Assembly (NCBI GenBank): GCA_900316285.1
Contig: ONCG01000005.1
Span: forward strand, 124,001 to 188,000
Direction: 5' to 3'
Length of the DNA stretch: 64,000 nt
Source of the DNA: an uncultured Prevotellaceae bacterium
Lineage (GTDB): Bacteria; Bacteroidota; Bacteroidia; Bacteroidales; Bacteroidaceae
This document shows positions 25,787-33,938 of the stretch, one piece after another. Positions within the stretch are counted from its first letter, which is position 1. Each line of letters starts with the position of its first letter. Under the pieces are notes generated by a model that saw nothing but the letters and a program-made list of their open reading frames with translations, ran no database searches and had not been told where the DNA came from. The translations under genes and the position numbers were made by a program.

Positions 25787-26662
25787 ATGAAGAAATTATT
25801 CCTTTTCCTGGCCGTTCTCATTGCAGGGAGCGCAAGCCAGACGGCACTCGCCACCGAAATTGGCGACACCCTTGTCCTTGAGAAAGTTGATAAGGTGAGA
25901 ATCGAGACGCGCGACACCGTTCAGCGCATTGTCATTAATGGTGTGAAGGACGATCCCTACTTCCATTACTCACAGCGAATCAGCATTCCTGACACGTCGG
26001 CCGTGAGGAGGAAGATGCCCAATCTGAAGGACTTCAACAAGGTTGTGATTAAAGGCAATGACGACGGAAAGACACCAAAGGTGGAGGGTTCGGCACATCT
26101 GTATGTTGGTATGGGCACGATGACGGGAGCTCCCGACGGCTATTCGTTGTGGCCCGCCTTCGAGTTTGGCGTTGGCGGTACGGCCGACTGGCATCCTTTT
26201 GGCAAGAAGAACGTCTGGAGCACCGGTCTTCTCTTGGGCTTCCGTACATGCCACGTGAAGAGCAATCGCTATCTGGCGAAGGACGATATGGGCGTGGTGT
26301 CGTTTGTTCCTTATGATGCCGCCACGCAGAAGAAAACCCATTCTTCATTGAGCATCTTCAGCCTGCAGGTGCCCCTGCTCTACACCCATTACTTCGATGC
26401 CAAGTGCAAGTGGATGCTTTCGGTGGGCGCATTGGTTAACCTCAATGTGTCAACCCGAGCCAATCGCTACTACACGTTCAACGACGAGGAATATGACGTG
26501 AGTACCAGCGGACTTGGCCAGCGTCCTGTCACCATCGAGCCCACCGTCATCTTCGATGCACCCTATATCCCTCCACTCTACTGCCGCTATAGTCCCATGA
26601 CATTCTTCAAGGATGGCCGTGGACCGAAGATGCACCAGTTGTCGTTTGGCATCTGTTTCTAA
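25787..26662 (+). CDS. Predicted outer-membrane beta-barrel protein
   Basis: A 291-aa protein with a signal peptide (MKKLFLFLAVLIAGSASQTALA) and alternating-hydrophobicity strands from about residue 105 (LYVGMGTMTGA, WPAFEFGVGGTADWHPF, WSTGLLLGFRTC, SIFSLQVPLLYTHYF, LSVGALVNLNV), ending in a terminal Phe (LSFGICF). This is the usual signature of small Bacteroidota outer-membrane barrels (PorT/OmpW-like). Function unknown. ATG 25787 is preferred over an upstream GTG. Confidence 0.65.
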   Translation: MKKLFLFLAVLIAGSASQTALATEIGDTLVLEKVDKVRIETRDTVQRIVINGVKDDPYFHYSQRISIPDTSAVRRKMPNLKDFNKVVIKGNDDGKTPKVEGSAHLYVGMGTMTGAPDGYSLWPAFEFGVGGTADWHPFGKKNVWSTGLLLGFRTCHVKSNRYLAKDDMGVVSFVPYDAATQKKTHSSLSIFSLQVPLLYTHYFDAKCKWMLSVGALVNLNVSTRANRYYTFNDEEYDVSTSGLGQRPVTIEPTVIFDAPYIPPLYCRYSPMTFFKDGRGPKMHQLSFGICF

Positions 26663-26693
26663 AGAAGAGGAACCAACGTAACCTTGGCAGCTT

Positions 26694-27494
26694 ATGTATA
26701 CTGCAGACGAAATCATCAGCTACATGGAGTCGCTGCGCAATGAGGCGCAGCGTGAAGTGTTGATGCGTTTTTTCAAGACAGGGCCAGGCGAATATGGCGA
26801 GGGCGACGAGTTCTTGGGACTGAAGGTGCCGCAGACACGCGAGGTGGTGAAGGCCGTGAAGGGTGATATCAGTCTTGCCGAGGTGGCGAAGCTGCTCGAT
26901 AGCCGCTGGCACGAGGTGCGCCTGTGTGGTTTCCTGCTGCTCGTGAGCATGTTCGAAAAGCTGGCTACAAAACGACTGGTGAACGATGCCGAAGCAATAA
27001 AAAAGCGCGATGAAATCGTCGATTTTTATCTGCAACACGCACATCAGGCCAACAACTGGGACCTCGTAGACCTCTCTGCGCCGAAGCTACTCGGTGCCTG
27101 GCTGATGCTGCCCACGACCTTTGGCCCAGAGGGCGATGCCAAGAAGCGACAGGTGATGGACTCTCTGGCCTTCTCCGATGCACAGTCGATGGGCCTTACT
27201 GCCCTCTGGCGACAGCGCATAGGCATGGTAAGCACGTGGAAAACCACTCAGCAAGGCGACCCGTCGTGGTGTCTGCGCTATGCCGAAGTGCATGTTCGCC
27301 ACCCTCACGACCTTATGCAGAAAGCCGTTGGATGGATGCTGCGCGAGGTTGGCAAGCGCGTAAGCATCGACCTGCTGCGCGACTTTCTGCGTCAGCATGC
27401 AGACGAAATGCCACGCACCATGCTTCGCTATGCCATTGAACAGATGTCGGCCGACGAGCGCCGCCAGTGGTTGGGAAAGGAGGAAGAACGATGA
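26694..27494 (+). CDS. AlkD-like DNA alkylation repair protein
   Basis: A 266-aa all-helical HEAT-like-repeat protein of the DNA-7-methylguanine glycosylase family: GLKVPQTREVVK, SRWHEVRLCGFLLL, NNWDLVDLSAPKLLGAWL, SLTALWRQRIGMVST-like segment and a C-terminal MLRYAIEQM. It excises N3/N7-alkylated bases without base flipping. It overlaps the next gene by 4 nt (ATGA), so translation is coupled to the downstream lipoprotein pair. Confidence 0.85.
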   Translation: MYTADEIISYMESLRNEAQREVLMRFFKTGPGEYGEGDEFLGLKVPQTREVVKAVKGDISLAEVAKLLDSRWHEVRLCGFLLLVSMFEKLATKRLVNDAEAIKKRDEIVDFYLQHAHQANNWDLVDLSAPKLLGAWLMLPTTFGPEGDAKKRQVMDSLAFSDAQSMGLTALWRQRIGMVSTWKTTQQGDPSWCLRYAEVHVRHPHDLMQKAVGWMLREVGKRVSIDLLRDFLRQHADEMPRTMLRYAIEQMSADERRQWLGKEEER

Positions 27495-28351
27495 GAAGAC
27501 TCTGCTGGTTGTTTGTGTTGCTGTTGGTCGTGGCTTGTGGAAAGCGAACGGCTGAGCTGCCCGTGGAGAACAGCGTCTACTATTGGCGCACCGAGTGGCA
27601 ACTCGACAGCATTTCAAAAGCATTCCTTCAGCAGCACGACATCAGGAAAGTCTATTGCCGTTACTTCGATGTGGTCATGACCGATAGCATGCCGATGCCC
27701 AACGCCACGATTGCCTTTCCAGAAAAGGTGCCGCAGCAGTTGCAAATCGTTCCCACTGTTTTCATCACCGAGGATTGCATGCATCGGCGGCATGAGTCGC
27801 TGGCCGAGAAGATTGTCAGCCGTATCCTTCAAATCAACGAGACCAACGACGTGGATGGCGTTGAAGAGATACAGATAGACTGCGACTATACAGCCCGCAG
27901 CCGAAAGACGTTCTATGACTTCCTTGAAGAAGTGCGGCGTGAGGCCCGTGCTCATGGACTGCGCCTCTCTGCCACCATCCGTCTGCACCAGCTTTCCATG
28001 CCTGCGCCACCTGTAGACTATGGTGTGCTGATGCTTTACAACACCGGCGACCCCAGGAAGTTCAACGAGCGAAATCCCGTGCTCGACCTGCGCGACGTGC
28101 AACCTTATCTGCGCCGCCTCGCCGGCTACGACCTGCCGCTGGCTGCCGCCTATCCCGTCTACTCGTGGCAGCGCACCATCTATGGCGTACACATCGAGCA
28201 CACGGTAACCGCCGAGGAGATTCTCCGTGTGAAAAAAGCCGTCGAAGAGCAGCGGTCTAGCCTCAGCCATTCCATCATCACCTATCACTTGGATCAAGAA
28301 AACATAAAAAGATACAAATCAGAAGACTATGAAGCGATTTATCATCACTAA
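27491..28351 (+). CDS. DUF3142-like lipoprotein
   Basis: A 286-aa lipoprotein: MRRLCWLFVLLLVVACGKR gives a lipobox with the acylated Cys at VVAC. The mature part (SVYYWRTEWQLDSIS, HDIRKVYCRYFDVV, VDGVEEIQIDCDYTARSR, ARAHGLRLSATIRLHQL, VLMLYNTGDPRKF) resembles DUF3142/glycosyl-hydrolase-like barrels found in Bacteroidota. ATG 27491 overlaps the previous stop. The 3' end overlaps the next gene by 23 nt, a sign of tight coupling. Confidence 0.7.
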   Translation: MRRLCWLFVLLLVVACGKRTAELPVENSVYYWRTEWQLDSISKAFLQQHDIRKVYCRYFDVVMTDSMPMPNATIAFPEKVPQQLQIVPTVFITEDCMHRRHESLAEKIVSRILQINETNDVDGVEEIQIDCDYTARSRKTFYDFLEEVRREARAHGLRLSATIRLHQLSMPAPPVDYGVLMLYNTGDPRKFNERNPVLDLRDVQPYLRRLAGYDLPLAAAYPVYSWQRTIYGVHIEHTVTAEEILRVKKAVEEQRSSLSHSIITYHLDQENIKRYKSEDYEAIYHH

Positions 28352-30362
28352 TCTGTTGTCGGCCGTTGCCATTGGCATGATGGCCTGCTCGTGGGTCGAC
28401 ACGCACAACTACTACCTTTTCAGCGTTTGCAGTCATGAGGAGTTCAGCGACCGTTGCAACAAGTTGACGTTGCAAAACTGGCGAGCCTACATGGGCCTCG
28501 ATGAGGAGTACTATTATTTTGATGCCGACCAGGTCGTCGAGTCAGCACAAAGGCAAGGCGATGTGCTGATGGTGAGCTACGTCAGGCAGCTGCAAAAGTA
28601 TTTGAAGTGTGCCAGCGAAGCACAGCAAGACACTTGGGACTATCCCACGAAGGCTCAGCTTGCCGACCGCAACCGCCGACTGCTTGCCATCCGAGCTTAC
28701 GCCCAGGGAAAACTGAAGACGCGCCTGCGCAGCCAGCATGCCCTGTTGCTGATGCGTTGTAATATGATGCTGGGTCGCCACACCGAGAATGTGCGCTTGT
28801 GGGAGGGCACCACGAGCAACTTCATCAATAGCGTCTATAAGGACATGATGAAGAACATCTACGCCGGCGCGCTGCTGAAGACCGGCCAACCCGACCGAGC
28901 TGCCGCGCTGTTTGCAGAGATGGGCGACTGGGCGAGCTTGATGACGATGTACTATGAGCGTCGTTCCTATGCCGCCATCCGTGCCGAATACGAGCGCGAT
29001 GCCAATTCTGCCGTGTTGCCGTTCCTGCTTCAGGACTTTGTGAACAATGCGCAAGAGGCCGTGGACGGAAAGAATGACGAATGGGGCTTTGGCGGAAAGC
29101 TCTTCATCCGCGACATTCAGGAGAGCGAGGCACGTCAGATGTGCGAGTTTGCTAAGCAGGTGGTGAAAGAGGGAAAGACGCAGACGCCCCAGCTGTGGCA
29201 GATGGCGAAGGCTTGGCTGGAATATCTTTTTGGCAATAAGAAGCAGGCTCTTGCCGACATCAATGCTGCTGCAACGCTCGCCGGAACGCCTCGCATGAAC
29301 GACAATGCCCGTGTGCTGCGACTCTATATCACTTCCTCGCAGTTGGATGCCGACCGCCAATACGACGACTATCTGGCCGGCGAGCTCACGTGGCTTGGCG
29401 AGAAGAAGCAGGGGGATGGCTTCTTCAGGAATGCCTATGACCGCATGGTGCATCAGGTGTTGGCCGATCAGTATCTTCGCGCCAAACGTCCAGAGGTGGC
29501 CGTTGCACTCTATAACATTGATGAGTCATACGAATACCAATGCTTTATCGATACTACTGCCGTCGAAGGCTTGAAGCAGTTCATCAACTATGCAAAGAGT
29601 CCAGCCGTGACACCGCTCGAGAGCTATCTGAAGAAGAATCTGACGATGGACGATATGGCCATGAACGACCTTGTCGGCACGAAGCTGATGCGACTTTGCA
29701 AGTGGTCGGAAGCTCTGAAATGGTTGGAGAAAGTGCCACTTGCCTACTACAACGAGAAAGGCTATCGGCCGTATGCGACACATCGAACGTGGACGGTGGA
29801 GCCGTGGTTGAAGCGCCAGTGGCTGACCGACGCTGAGGCTTATGGCGAGGAGCAGCCGCTGCTCACGCAGAATCCGAAGGTCGCTTTCATTCGTGAGATG
29901 ATCGAGTTGGAGAACGGCTTGTCGCTCCTGCAGGGTGAATCACGCTATCAGCATTGCTTCGCTTTGGCGGTGCGTTATGCACAAGCTCATTTTACCGGCG
30001 ACTGTTGGTACCTGATGCGTGACGGAAAGAGCGTCACTGACACGCTACGAGTGAACGAGGCCGACCTGGCTGGCCGTGCGCTCAGCTTGTTGCGCGAGGC
30101 TGCCGGCAGTAGCGATGCCATGCTTCGCGAGCGTGCTCTCTTTGCGATGAGCTATGGCGGACTCTATCCTGAGAAAGACCAGTGGAGCATCTATGAATGG
30201 AACGAGGCAGAAGTGGAATACCAGAAAATTGCCAAGCCGCAGACCAGCCAGTATCAGGCGTTCCGTGCTTTGGCCGCTTTCGAGGCTCAGAACACGCAAG
30301 GCGCCAGCCGCTTTGTGTCGCGCTGCGACGAGTATCGGCAGTTCAGAAAGCAAGCGGAATAG
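28329..30362 (+). CDS. Large TPR-like lipoprotein, unknown function
   Basis: A 677-aa lipoprotein: signal and lipobox MKRFIITNLLSAVAIGMMAC. The mature part is almost wholly helical, with repeated 30-40-residue helix pairs (e.g. GALLKTGQPDRAAALFAEMGDW, RAKRPEVAVALY, KWSEALKWLEKVP) typical of tetratricopeptide solenoids. Probably an outer-membrane-associated scaffold working with the DUF3142-like lipoprotein, whose gene it overlaps by 23 nt. A strong terminator follows. Function not inferable. Confidence 0.7.
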   Translation: MKRFIITNLLSAVAIGMMACSWVDTHNYYLFSVCSHEEFSDRCNKLTLQNWRAYMGLDEEYYYFDADQVVESAQRQGDVLMVSYVRQLQKYLKCASEAQQDTWDYPTKAQLADRNRRLLAIRAYAQGKLKTRLRSQHALLLMRCNMMLGRHTENVRLWEGTTSNFINSVYKDMMKNIYAGALLKTGQPDRAAALFAEMGDWASLMTMYYERRSYAAIRAEYERDANSAVLPFLLQDFVNNAQEAVDGKNDEWGFGGKLFIRDIQESEARQMCEFAKQVVKEGKTQTPQLWQMAKAWLEYLFGNKKQALADINAAATLAGTPRMNDNARVLRLYITSSQLDADRQYDDYLAGELTWLGEKKQGDGFFRNAYDRMVHQVLADQYLRAKRPEVAVALYNIDESYEYQCFIDTTAVEGLKQFINYAKSPAVTPLESYLKKNLTMDDMAMNDLVGTKLMRLCKWSEALKWLEKVPLAYYNEKGYRPYATHRTWTVEPWLKRQWLTDAEAYGEEQPLLTQNPKVAFIREMIELENGLSLLQGESRYQHCFALAVRYAQAHFTGDCWYLMRDGKSVTDTLRVNEADLAGRALSLLREAAGSSDAMLRERALFAMSYGGLYPEKDQWSIYEWNEAEVEYQKIAKPQTSQYQAFRALAAFEAQNTQGASRFVSRCDEYRQFRKQAE

Positions 30363-30409
30363 AACGGTGCGCATGTAACAGAATAGAGTAGTGCGCTCTT
30401 CGTGCGATG

Positions 30410-30458
30410 GTTTGGCTCCAGCCGGATGTTTGTTCGGCTGGAGCCAAACTCGTTTTTG
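30410..30458 (+). terminator. Strong terminator after the TPR lipoprotein gene
   Basis: GTTTGGCTCCAGCCGG (30410-30425) and CGGCTGGAGCCAAAC (30435-30449) form a 15-bp stem with a short loop, followed by TCGTTTTT. Confidence 0.92.
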
Positions 30459-30482
30459 GCGCTCTGCCCCAATCCTTTCATC

Positions 30483-30608
30483 ATCCATTCCCATTGTATC
30501 CATTATTTATTCCCATAGTTCCCATCCTTCATTCCCATCGTTCCCATCATTCAATCTCATCGCTTTCATCATCCCATCTCATTGCTTTCATCACCCTATC
30601 TCAATCCT
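30483..30608. repeat. 9-nt periodic TCCCAT array
   Basis: Degenerate short tandem repeats built on ATTCCCAT, GTTCCCAT and CTTTCATCA with a period near 9 nt. Non-coding; it directly precedes the 22-nt array. Confidence 0.75.
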
Positions 30609-30614
30609 CCCGTG

Positions 30615-30878
30615 ATGCCAAAGCATATCTCCCGTTCAGTAAATTAACTTAATTTGTGCGGTAAATTAACTTAAATTGCAATGTAAATTAACTTAATTTG
30701 CTGAGTAAAATAACTTAATTTACTATACAAATTAACTTAATTTACTGAACAAAACAAGTTAATTTGCAAAACGAGCTCATTTCTCTCGTATTTTAAACTC
30801 ATTGCTCCACTCTCACGAAAGCATTACTTTGATAGCACGAAAGCACTGTTTTTGCATCTCGAAATGAATGAGTTTTCC
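30615..30878. repeat. 22-nt periodic palindrome array, locus 2 (12 units)
   Basis: Twelve units of exactly 22 nt, with no slippage (starts 30615, 30637, 30659, ... 30857). Units at 30637-30746 centre on AAATTAACTTAATTT, a perfect odd palindrome. Later units switch to CGAAAGCATTACTTT, CGAAAGCACTG and CTCATTGCTC. The phase is kept while the palindrome sequence changes completely. Confidence 0.93.
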
Positions 30879-30933
30879 TAATCGCGAGAAGTGCCAAAAG
30901 GAATAATGGTTGTTAAGACGCTGCCAGTTGTGA

Positions 30934-31102
30934 GGGTGTGTCAAAATGAAACAATGGATGAAAAGACGCAGCCAGTAGTCCCCTCCTCCTGGGAGGAGGG
31001 GTTAGGGGTGGTAGAGAAGAATAATGATATAACCTATTATAAATTAAACATTCCAGAAGGAGGGGACTACAAATTGACTCCTTGCTCTATTTTGACACAC
31101 CC
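30934..31102. repeat. 14-bp inverted repeats flanking a repeat unit (MITE-like)
   Basis: GGGTGTGTCAAAAT (30934-30947) and ATTTTGACACACCC (31089-31102) are perfect inverted repeats 169 bp apart end to end, with the gene-less palindromic unit inside. The ends resemble terminal repeats of small transposable elements, but no target duplication is visible. Confidence 0.6.
30978..31067. repeat. Gene-less DUF559-type palindromic unit, copy C
   Basis: Begins GTCCCCTCC and ends GGAGGGGAC. The left part matches the ends of the 2719-3214 unit through the palindrome (30980-31001), TTAGGGGTGG, the GAGAA box and on into AATGATATAACCTATTATAAA, which resembles the sequence just inside the DUF559 unit. No DUF559 gene is present. 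Confidence 0.8.
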
Positions 31103-31103
31103 A

Positions 31104-31261
31104 CTTAGGGGTGGTGGAGAAAAGTAATGATATAACCTATTTCAGATCAAACATGTAGATTAGGTCGAACCTTGTTTATCGCTTCCCCCGTCGCTGCGCT
31201 CCCCTCATCGCTCCCTCCTCGCGCTTCGCCACCCCTTACCCCTCCTTCCGAAGGAGGGGAC
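31104..31261. repeat. Gene-less DUF559-type palindromic unit, copies D and E
   Basis: The left end (31104-31141) has TTAGGGGTGGTGGAGAAAAG. The right end is inverted, with palindrome 31239-31259 (arms CCCCTCCTTC/GAAGGAGGGG). Reading inwards from the right end reaches GGTTCGACCTA, shared with GTTCGACCTA just inside the DUF559 unit (about 3155-3164). A further roughly 50-bp G/C-rich insert separates the right palindrome from this box. Confidence 0.75.
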
Positions 31262-31378
31262 AAAAAAGCGGCTCTTTTCTCTTTTTTGCCACACTCTCAA
31301 CTTGCGTTGAAGGACCGTGTTTTATGTCTGCTTCCCCTCTCTCACGCGTATGCGAACTTCTTAAAAAAAGGAAAATTC

Positions 31379-31409
31379 TTGGCTATGTCGATAAAAGTTC
31401 GTAACTTTG
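31379..31409 (+). promoter_or_regulatory. Promoter of the dockerin protein gene
   Basis: TAACTTTG (31402-31409) in the extended form TTCGTAACTTTGCA, with CTTG/TTGG about 20 bp upstream as a weak -33. The leader of about 65 nt contains a small hairpin (CGCC...GGCG). Confidence 0.6.
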
Positions 31410-31482
31410 CACGCTTTTTCGCCTAATTTTGATTGGCGGTATGTTTTTGATTATTAATTTTCAAACCCAATAACATTTATTG

Positions 31483-32295
31483 ATGAACTCACAAAAATAC
31501 TTTCTGGCAGCCTTGTGGATACTGCTTTTCGCAGGGATCGTAGTGCCTGCAGAGGCTTCTGGTGGTAAAGAATACAAGAAGGTAACAACCATTACGGAGG
31601 GTAAACGATATGTCATTGCAGCCCCGGTGGGTGACCAGCTCATGTTAGCGCTTCCGCTTTCCATGGAACCGTACTATCTGTCGGCATCGCCTGTGATGGC
31701 AACTGGCGATGTCATCACGCTGGAGAACGAGAAGCCGGTCTTCACTTTCCGGCTAACATACAGCGACACCTACGACAGCTTCCGCATCGTGGATGCACAG
31801 GGACGATTCCTCGCCCACCCGTCGAAAGGTGCCAGTACGTTTACCACAACGACCGATCCTTCGGCAACAGGTACGGAATGGGTGCTGGATAATAGTTCTG
31901 TTGGCCCCGGTCCGGGCCCGGCCACGGGTGATGACACGCCCGTTGTGGGTGATGATCCGGGTGAAGGCGACGGCAGCGATAGCGAAGGGCTGATGATTGT
32001 GAATCTGTATACAAAGTACTCCATCCAATTCGTTAACTCGTTGTTCGGCTGCTATGACTCTAAGCAGGGCGTGCTGCCCGTGCTCTATGAGGAAGTGACA
32101 CTTGTCGGCGACGTCAACCGTGACAACGCAGTTACGATTGCTGATGTCACGGCTCTGGTGAATATCCTGCAGGGCAAAGACTCAAAGGAACCCTATCTAT
32201 ACGACCACGAGGCCGCCAATGTCGATGGCGTCAACGGTGTAACTCCCGACGACCTGACGGCGTTGGTACAACTACTGATGAATAAAAAGGCGTAA
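31483..32295 (+). CDS. Secreted protein with C-terminal dockerin-type domain
   Basis: A 270-aa protein with a signal peptide, then a beta-rich module (KVTTITEGKRYVIAAP...GRFLAHPS; about 28-215 including a P/G/D-rich linker), and a dockerin type I pair at the C-terminus: GDVNRDNAVTIADVTALV and AANVDGVNGVTPDDLTALVQLL. The D-x-N-x-D-x-V calcium-loop pattern is clear. No catalytic domain is seen, so it may be a binding or scaffold partner of the following enzymes. ATG 31483 (a TTG precedes it). It heads a run of six secreted-protein genes. Confidence 0.8.
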   Translation: MNSQKYFLAALWILLFAGIVVPAEASGGKEYKKVTTITEGKRYVIAAPVGDQLMLALPLSMEPYYLSASPVMATGDVITLENEKPVFTFRLTYSDTYDSFRIVDAQGRFLAHPSKGASTFTTTTDPSATGTEWVLDNSSVGPGPGPATGDDTPVVGDDPGEGDGSDSEGLMIVNLYTKYSIQFVNSLFGCYDSKQGVLPVLYEEVTLVGDVNRDNAVTIADVTALVNILQGKDSKEPYLYDHEAANVDGVNGVTPDDLTALVQLLMNKKA

Positions 32296-32314
32296 AGTCA
32301 GAATCTAGGAAAGA

Positions 32315-33919
32315 ATGAACGTGAAGCAACTCTACATAGCCATCATCGTGCAGTTCCTAGCCCTTGACACTGCTTGGGCACAAGGGCCAAACCACACCGG
32401 CACCTATTATCAGGCTGCCGATGGCCAGTGTGGCGAAGCTTTGAAGACGGCATTCTTCCAGATTATCAATGGGGAATATCAGGGAGTTAAGTTTAAGCAG
32501 ATTTCATATACAAAAGTATGGGGTGCCTTTGCCACAACTGATGTACTAGAAGATAGTGTTACCATTCGCGACCGCTATTCCAACATTACCAGTTATCAAC
32601 TTTTTGATGGTCAAGCATCTGGAGGAAGCGGCACAGAAGGAGGTGGTGGTTATGCCCGCGAACATTCTTTGCCACAGAGCTGGTTCAAAAATTCTACAGT
32701 TAATGGTACAAAAATAGGACCTGGCACAGACCTATATCACTTGTATCCTGTTGATTCAAAAGTGAATGGAATGCGTAGTAATCTCCCATATGGGGAAAAC
32801 AACGGTGAAAGTGACCATTCTGCAAACAATTATAGCAAAAAAGGCGTTTGCACCTTTGAAGGCTATGATAGCTTGTGCTTCGAACCTAATGATGAATGGA
32901 AGGGTGATTTTGCCCGGACTTACTTCTACATGGTGACTTGCTATGAGAATGTGCAGCCCCTTTGGGCGAGCGAAATGCTCAACAGTACGACCTATCCTTC
33001 TTTCTCTGAGTGGGCGTTGAGGCTGCTGCTGAAGTGGAGTCGTCAAGATCCCGTTGATAGCATTGAGATAAAACGCAACGAGGCAGTATGTGTCATTCAG
33101 CACAACCGCAATCCGTTCATCGACTATCCAGGTCTGGAGGAGTTCATTTGGGGCGACAGCATATTGCAAGCCTTTGCCTATGGCGGTTTCGAAGAGGGTG
33201 GCGATAGCATTATCACTCCGCCCGATACCATCGTTGTTGAGAAGGAAGACACCATCTATCTGCCTGCGAAGAAGTACCAGTTCCGCAAGGTGCTCCGCAT
33301 CATTGGCGGCAAGCGTTACATCATCATAACCGATGTTGACGGAAAGTTGCGTATGGCTCAGCCGCTGGCCTCAACACAGAATTACGGATACATGAATGCT
33401 AAAGACGTTGTTGCACAAGACGATGTCATCACGCTTGACGATGATAAGCCGACCTTCACACTGTTGGCCACAACCGACGGCTATCGTATACAAGATAGTT
33501 CAGGACGCTATCTATGGCAGCAGGCAGAGTTTAATACTTTCAGTGTGACGCCCGATGAGACAGCCGATGCTACGACTTGGTCTATCGATGCCCGCGAGGC
33601 CGACGGAACATTTGCAATTAAGAATTTGTCGACAGAGAAAATAGTGCAATATAGTCCGAACTATAGCAACTATGCTTGCTATAAGACCGTAAGCGGTCTG
33701 CTGCCTAACCTCTATGAGGAAGTGGAGACATTGGTGGGCGATATCAACAACGATGGCAGCGTAAATGTTGCTGACGTCACAGCCCTTGTGAATCTCTTCA
33801 ACGACAAGAGCCTCCGCAATGGCGACCGCTTCAACTTGCATGCAGCCGATGCGAACGAAGATGGTGTCGTGACTCGCTCCGACATCCAGTCACTCATTGG
33901 CATTGTACTCGGTAGATAA
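32315..33919 (+). CDS. Secreted endonuclease I with dockerin-type domain
   Basis: A 534-aa protein: signal peptide (cleaved near AWA/Q), an endonuclease I/EndA-like HNH-family nuclease (about 25-295) with the catalytic His117 in YAREHSLPQSWF and the NPFIDYPGLEEFIWGD signature near its end, the shared beta module (KVLRIIGGKRYIII...YLWQQ; about 325-470), and a C-terminal dockerin pair (GDINNDGSVNVADVTALV, AADANEDGVVTRSDIQSL). It would cut extracellular DNA or RNA non-specifically. It starts 19 bp after the dockerin protein gene. Confidence 0.9.
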   Translation: MNVKQLYIAIIVQFLALDTAWAQGPNHTGTYYQAADGQCGEALKTAFFQIINGEYQGVKFKQISYTKVWGAFATTDVLEDSVTIRDRYSNITSYQLFDGQASGGSGTEGGGGYAREHSLPQSWFKNSTVNGTKIGPGTDLYHLYPVDSKVNGMRSNLPYGENNGESDHSANNYSKKGVCTFEGYDSLCFEPNDEWKGDFARTYFYMVTCYENVQPLWASEMLNSTTYPSFSEWALRLLLKWSRQDPVDSIEIKRNEAVCVIQHNRNPFIDYPGLEEFIWGDSILQAFAYGGFEEGGDSIITPPDTIVVEKEDTIYLPAKKYQFRKVLRIIGGKRYIIITDVDGKLRMAQPLASTQNYGYMNAKDVVAQDDVITLDDDKPTFTLLATTDGYRIQDSSGRYLWQQAEFNTFSVTPDETADATTWSIDAREADGTFAIKNLSTEKIVQYSPNYSNYACYKTVSGLLPNLYEEVETLVGDINNDGSVNVADVTALVNLFNDKSLRNGDRFNLHAADANEDGVVTRSDIQSLIGIVLGR

Positions 33920-33938
33920 CAATAAAACAGAAAACGAT

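Larger units (their letters stand above)
30363..31482. other. 1.1-kb gene-free repeat-rich region
   Basis: In order: terminator (30410-30458), 9-nt array (30483-30608), twelve 22-nt units (30615-30878), a 14-bp inverted repeat (30934-30947 / 31089-31102) around a first gene-less DUF559-type unit (30978-31067), a second such unit (31104-31261), and the promoter and leader of the next gene. The only longer open frame (30891-31127) is a translation of repeat sequence. Confidence 0.8.

Noticed and set aside
30891-31127. A 78-residue plus-strand open frame in the repeat region
   Set aside because: Most of it is translation of the palindromic unit (VPSSWEEGLGVVEKN) and no gene-like features exist; at most it is a remnant of a DUF559 N-terminus.
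31483-32295. Dockerin protein taken as evidence of a full cellulosome locus
   Set aside because: No cohesin domain, scaffoldin or cellulase lies in the window; only the dockerin-type repeats are supported.
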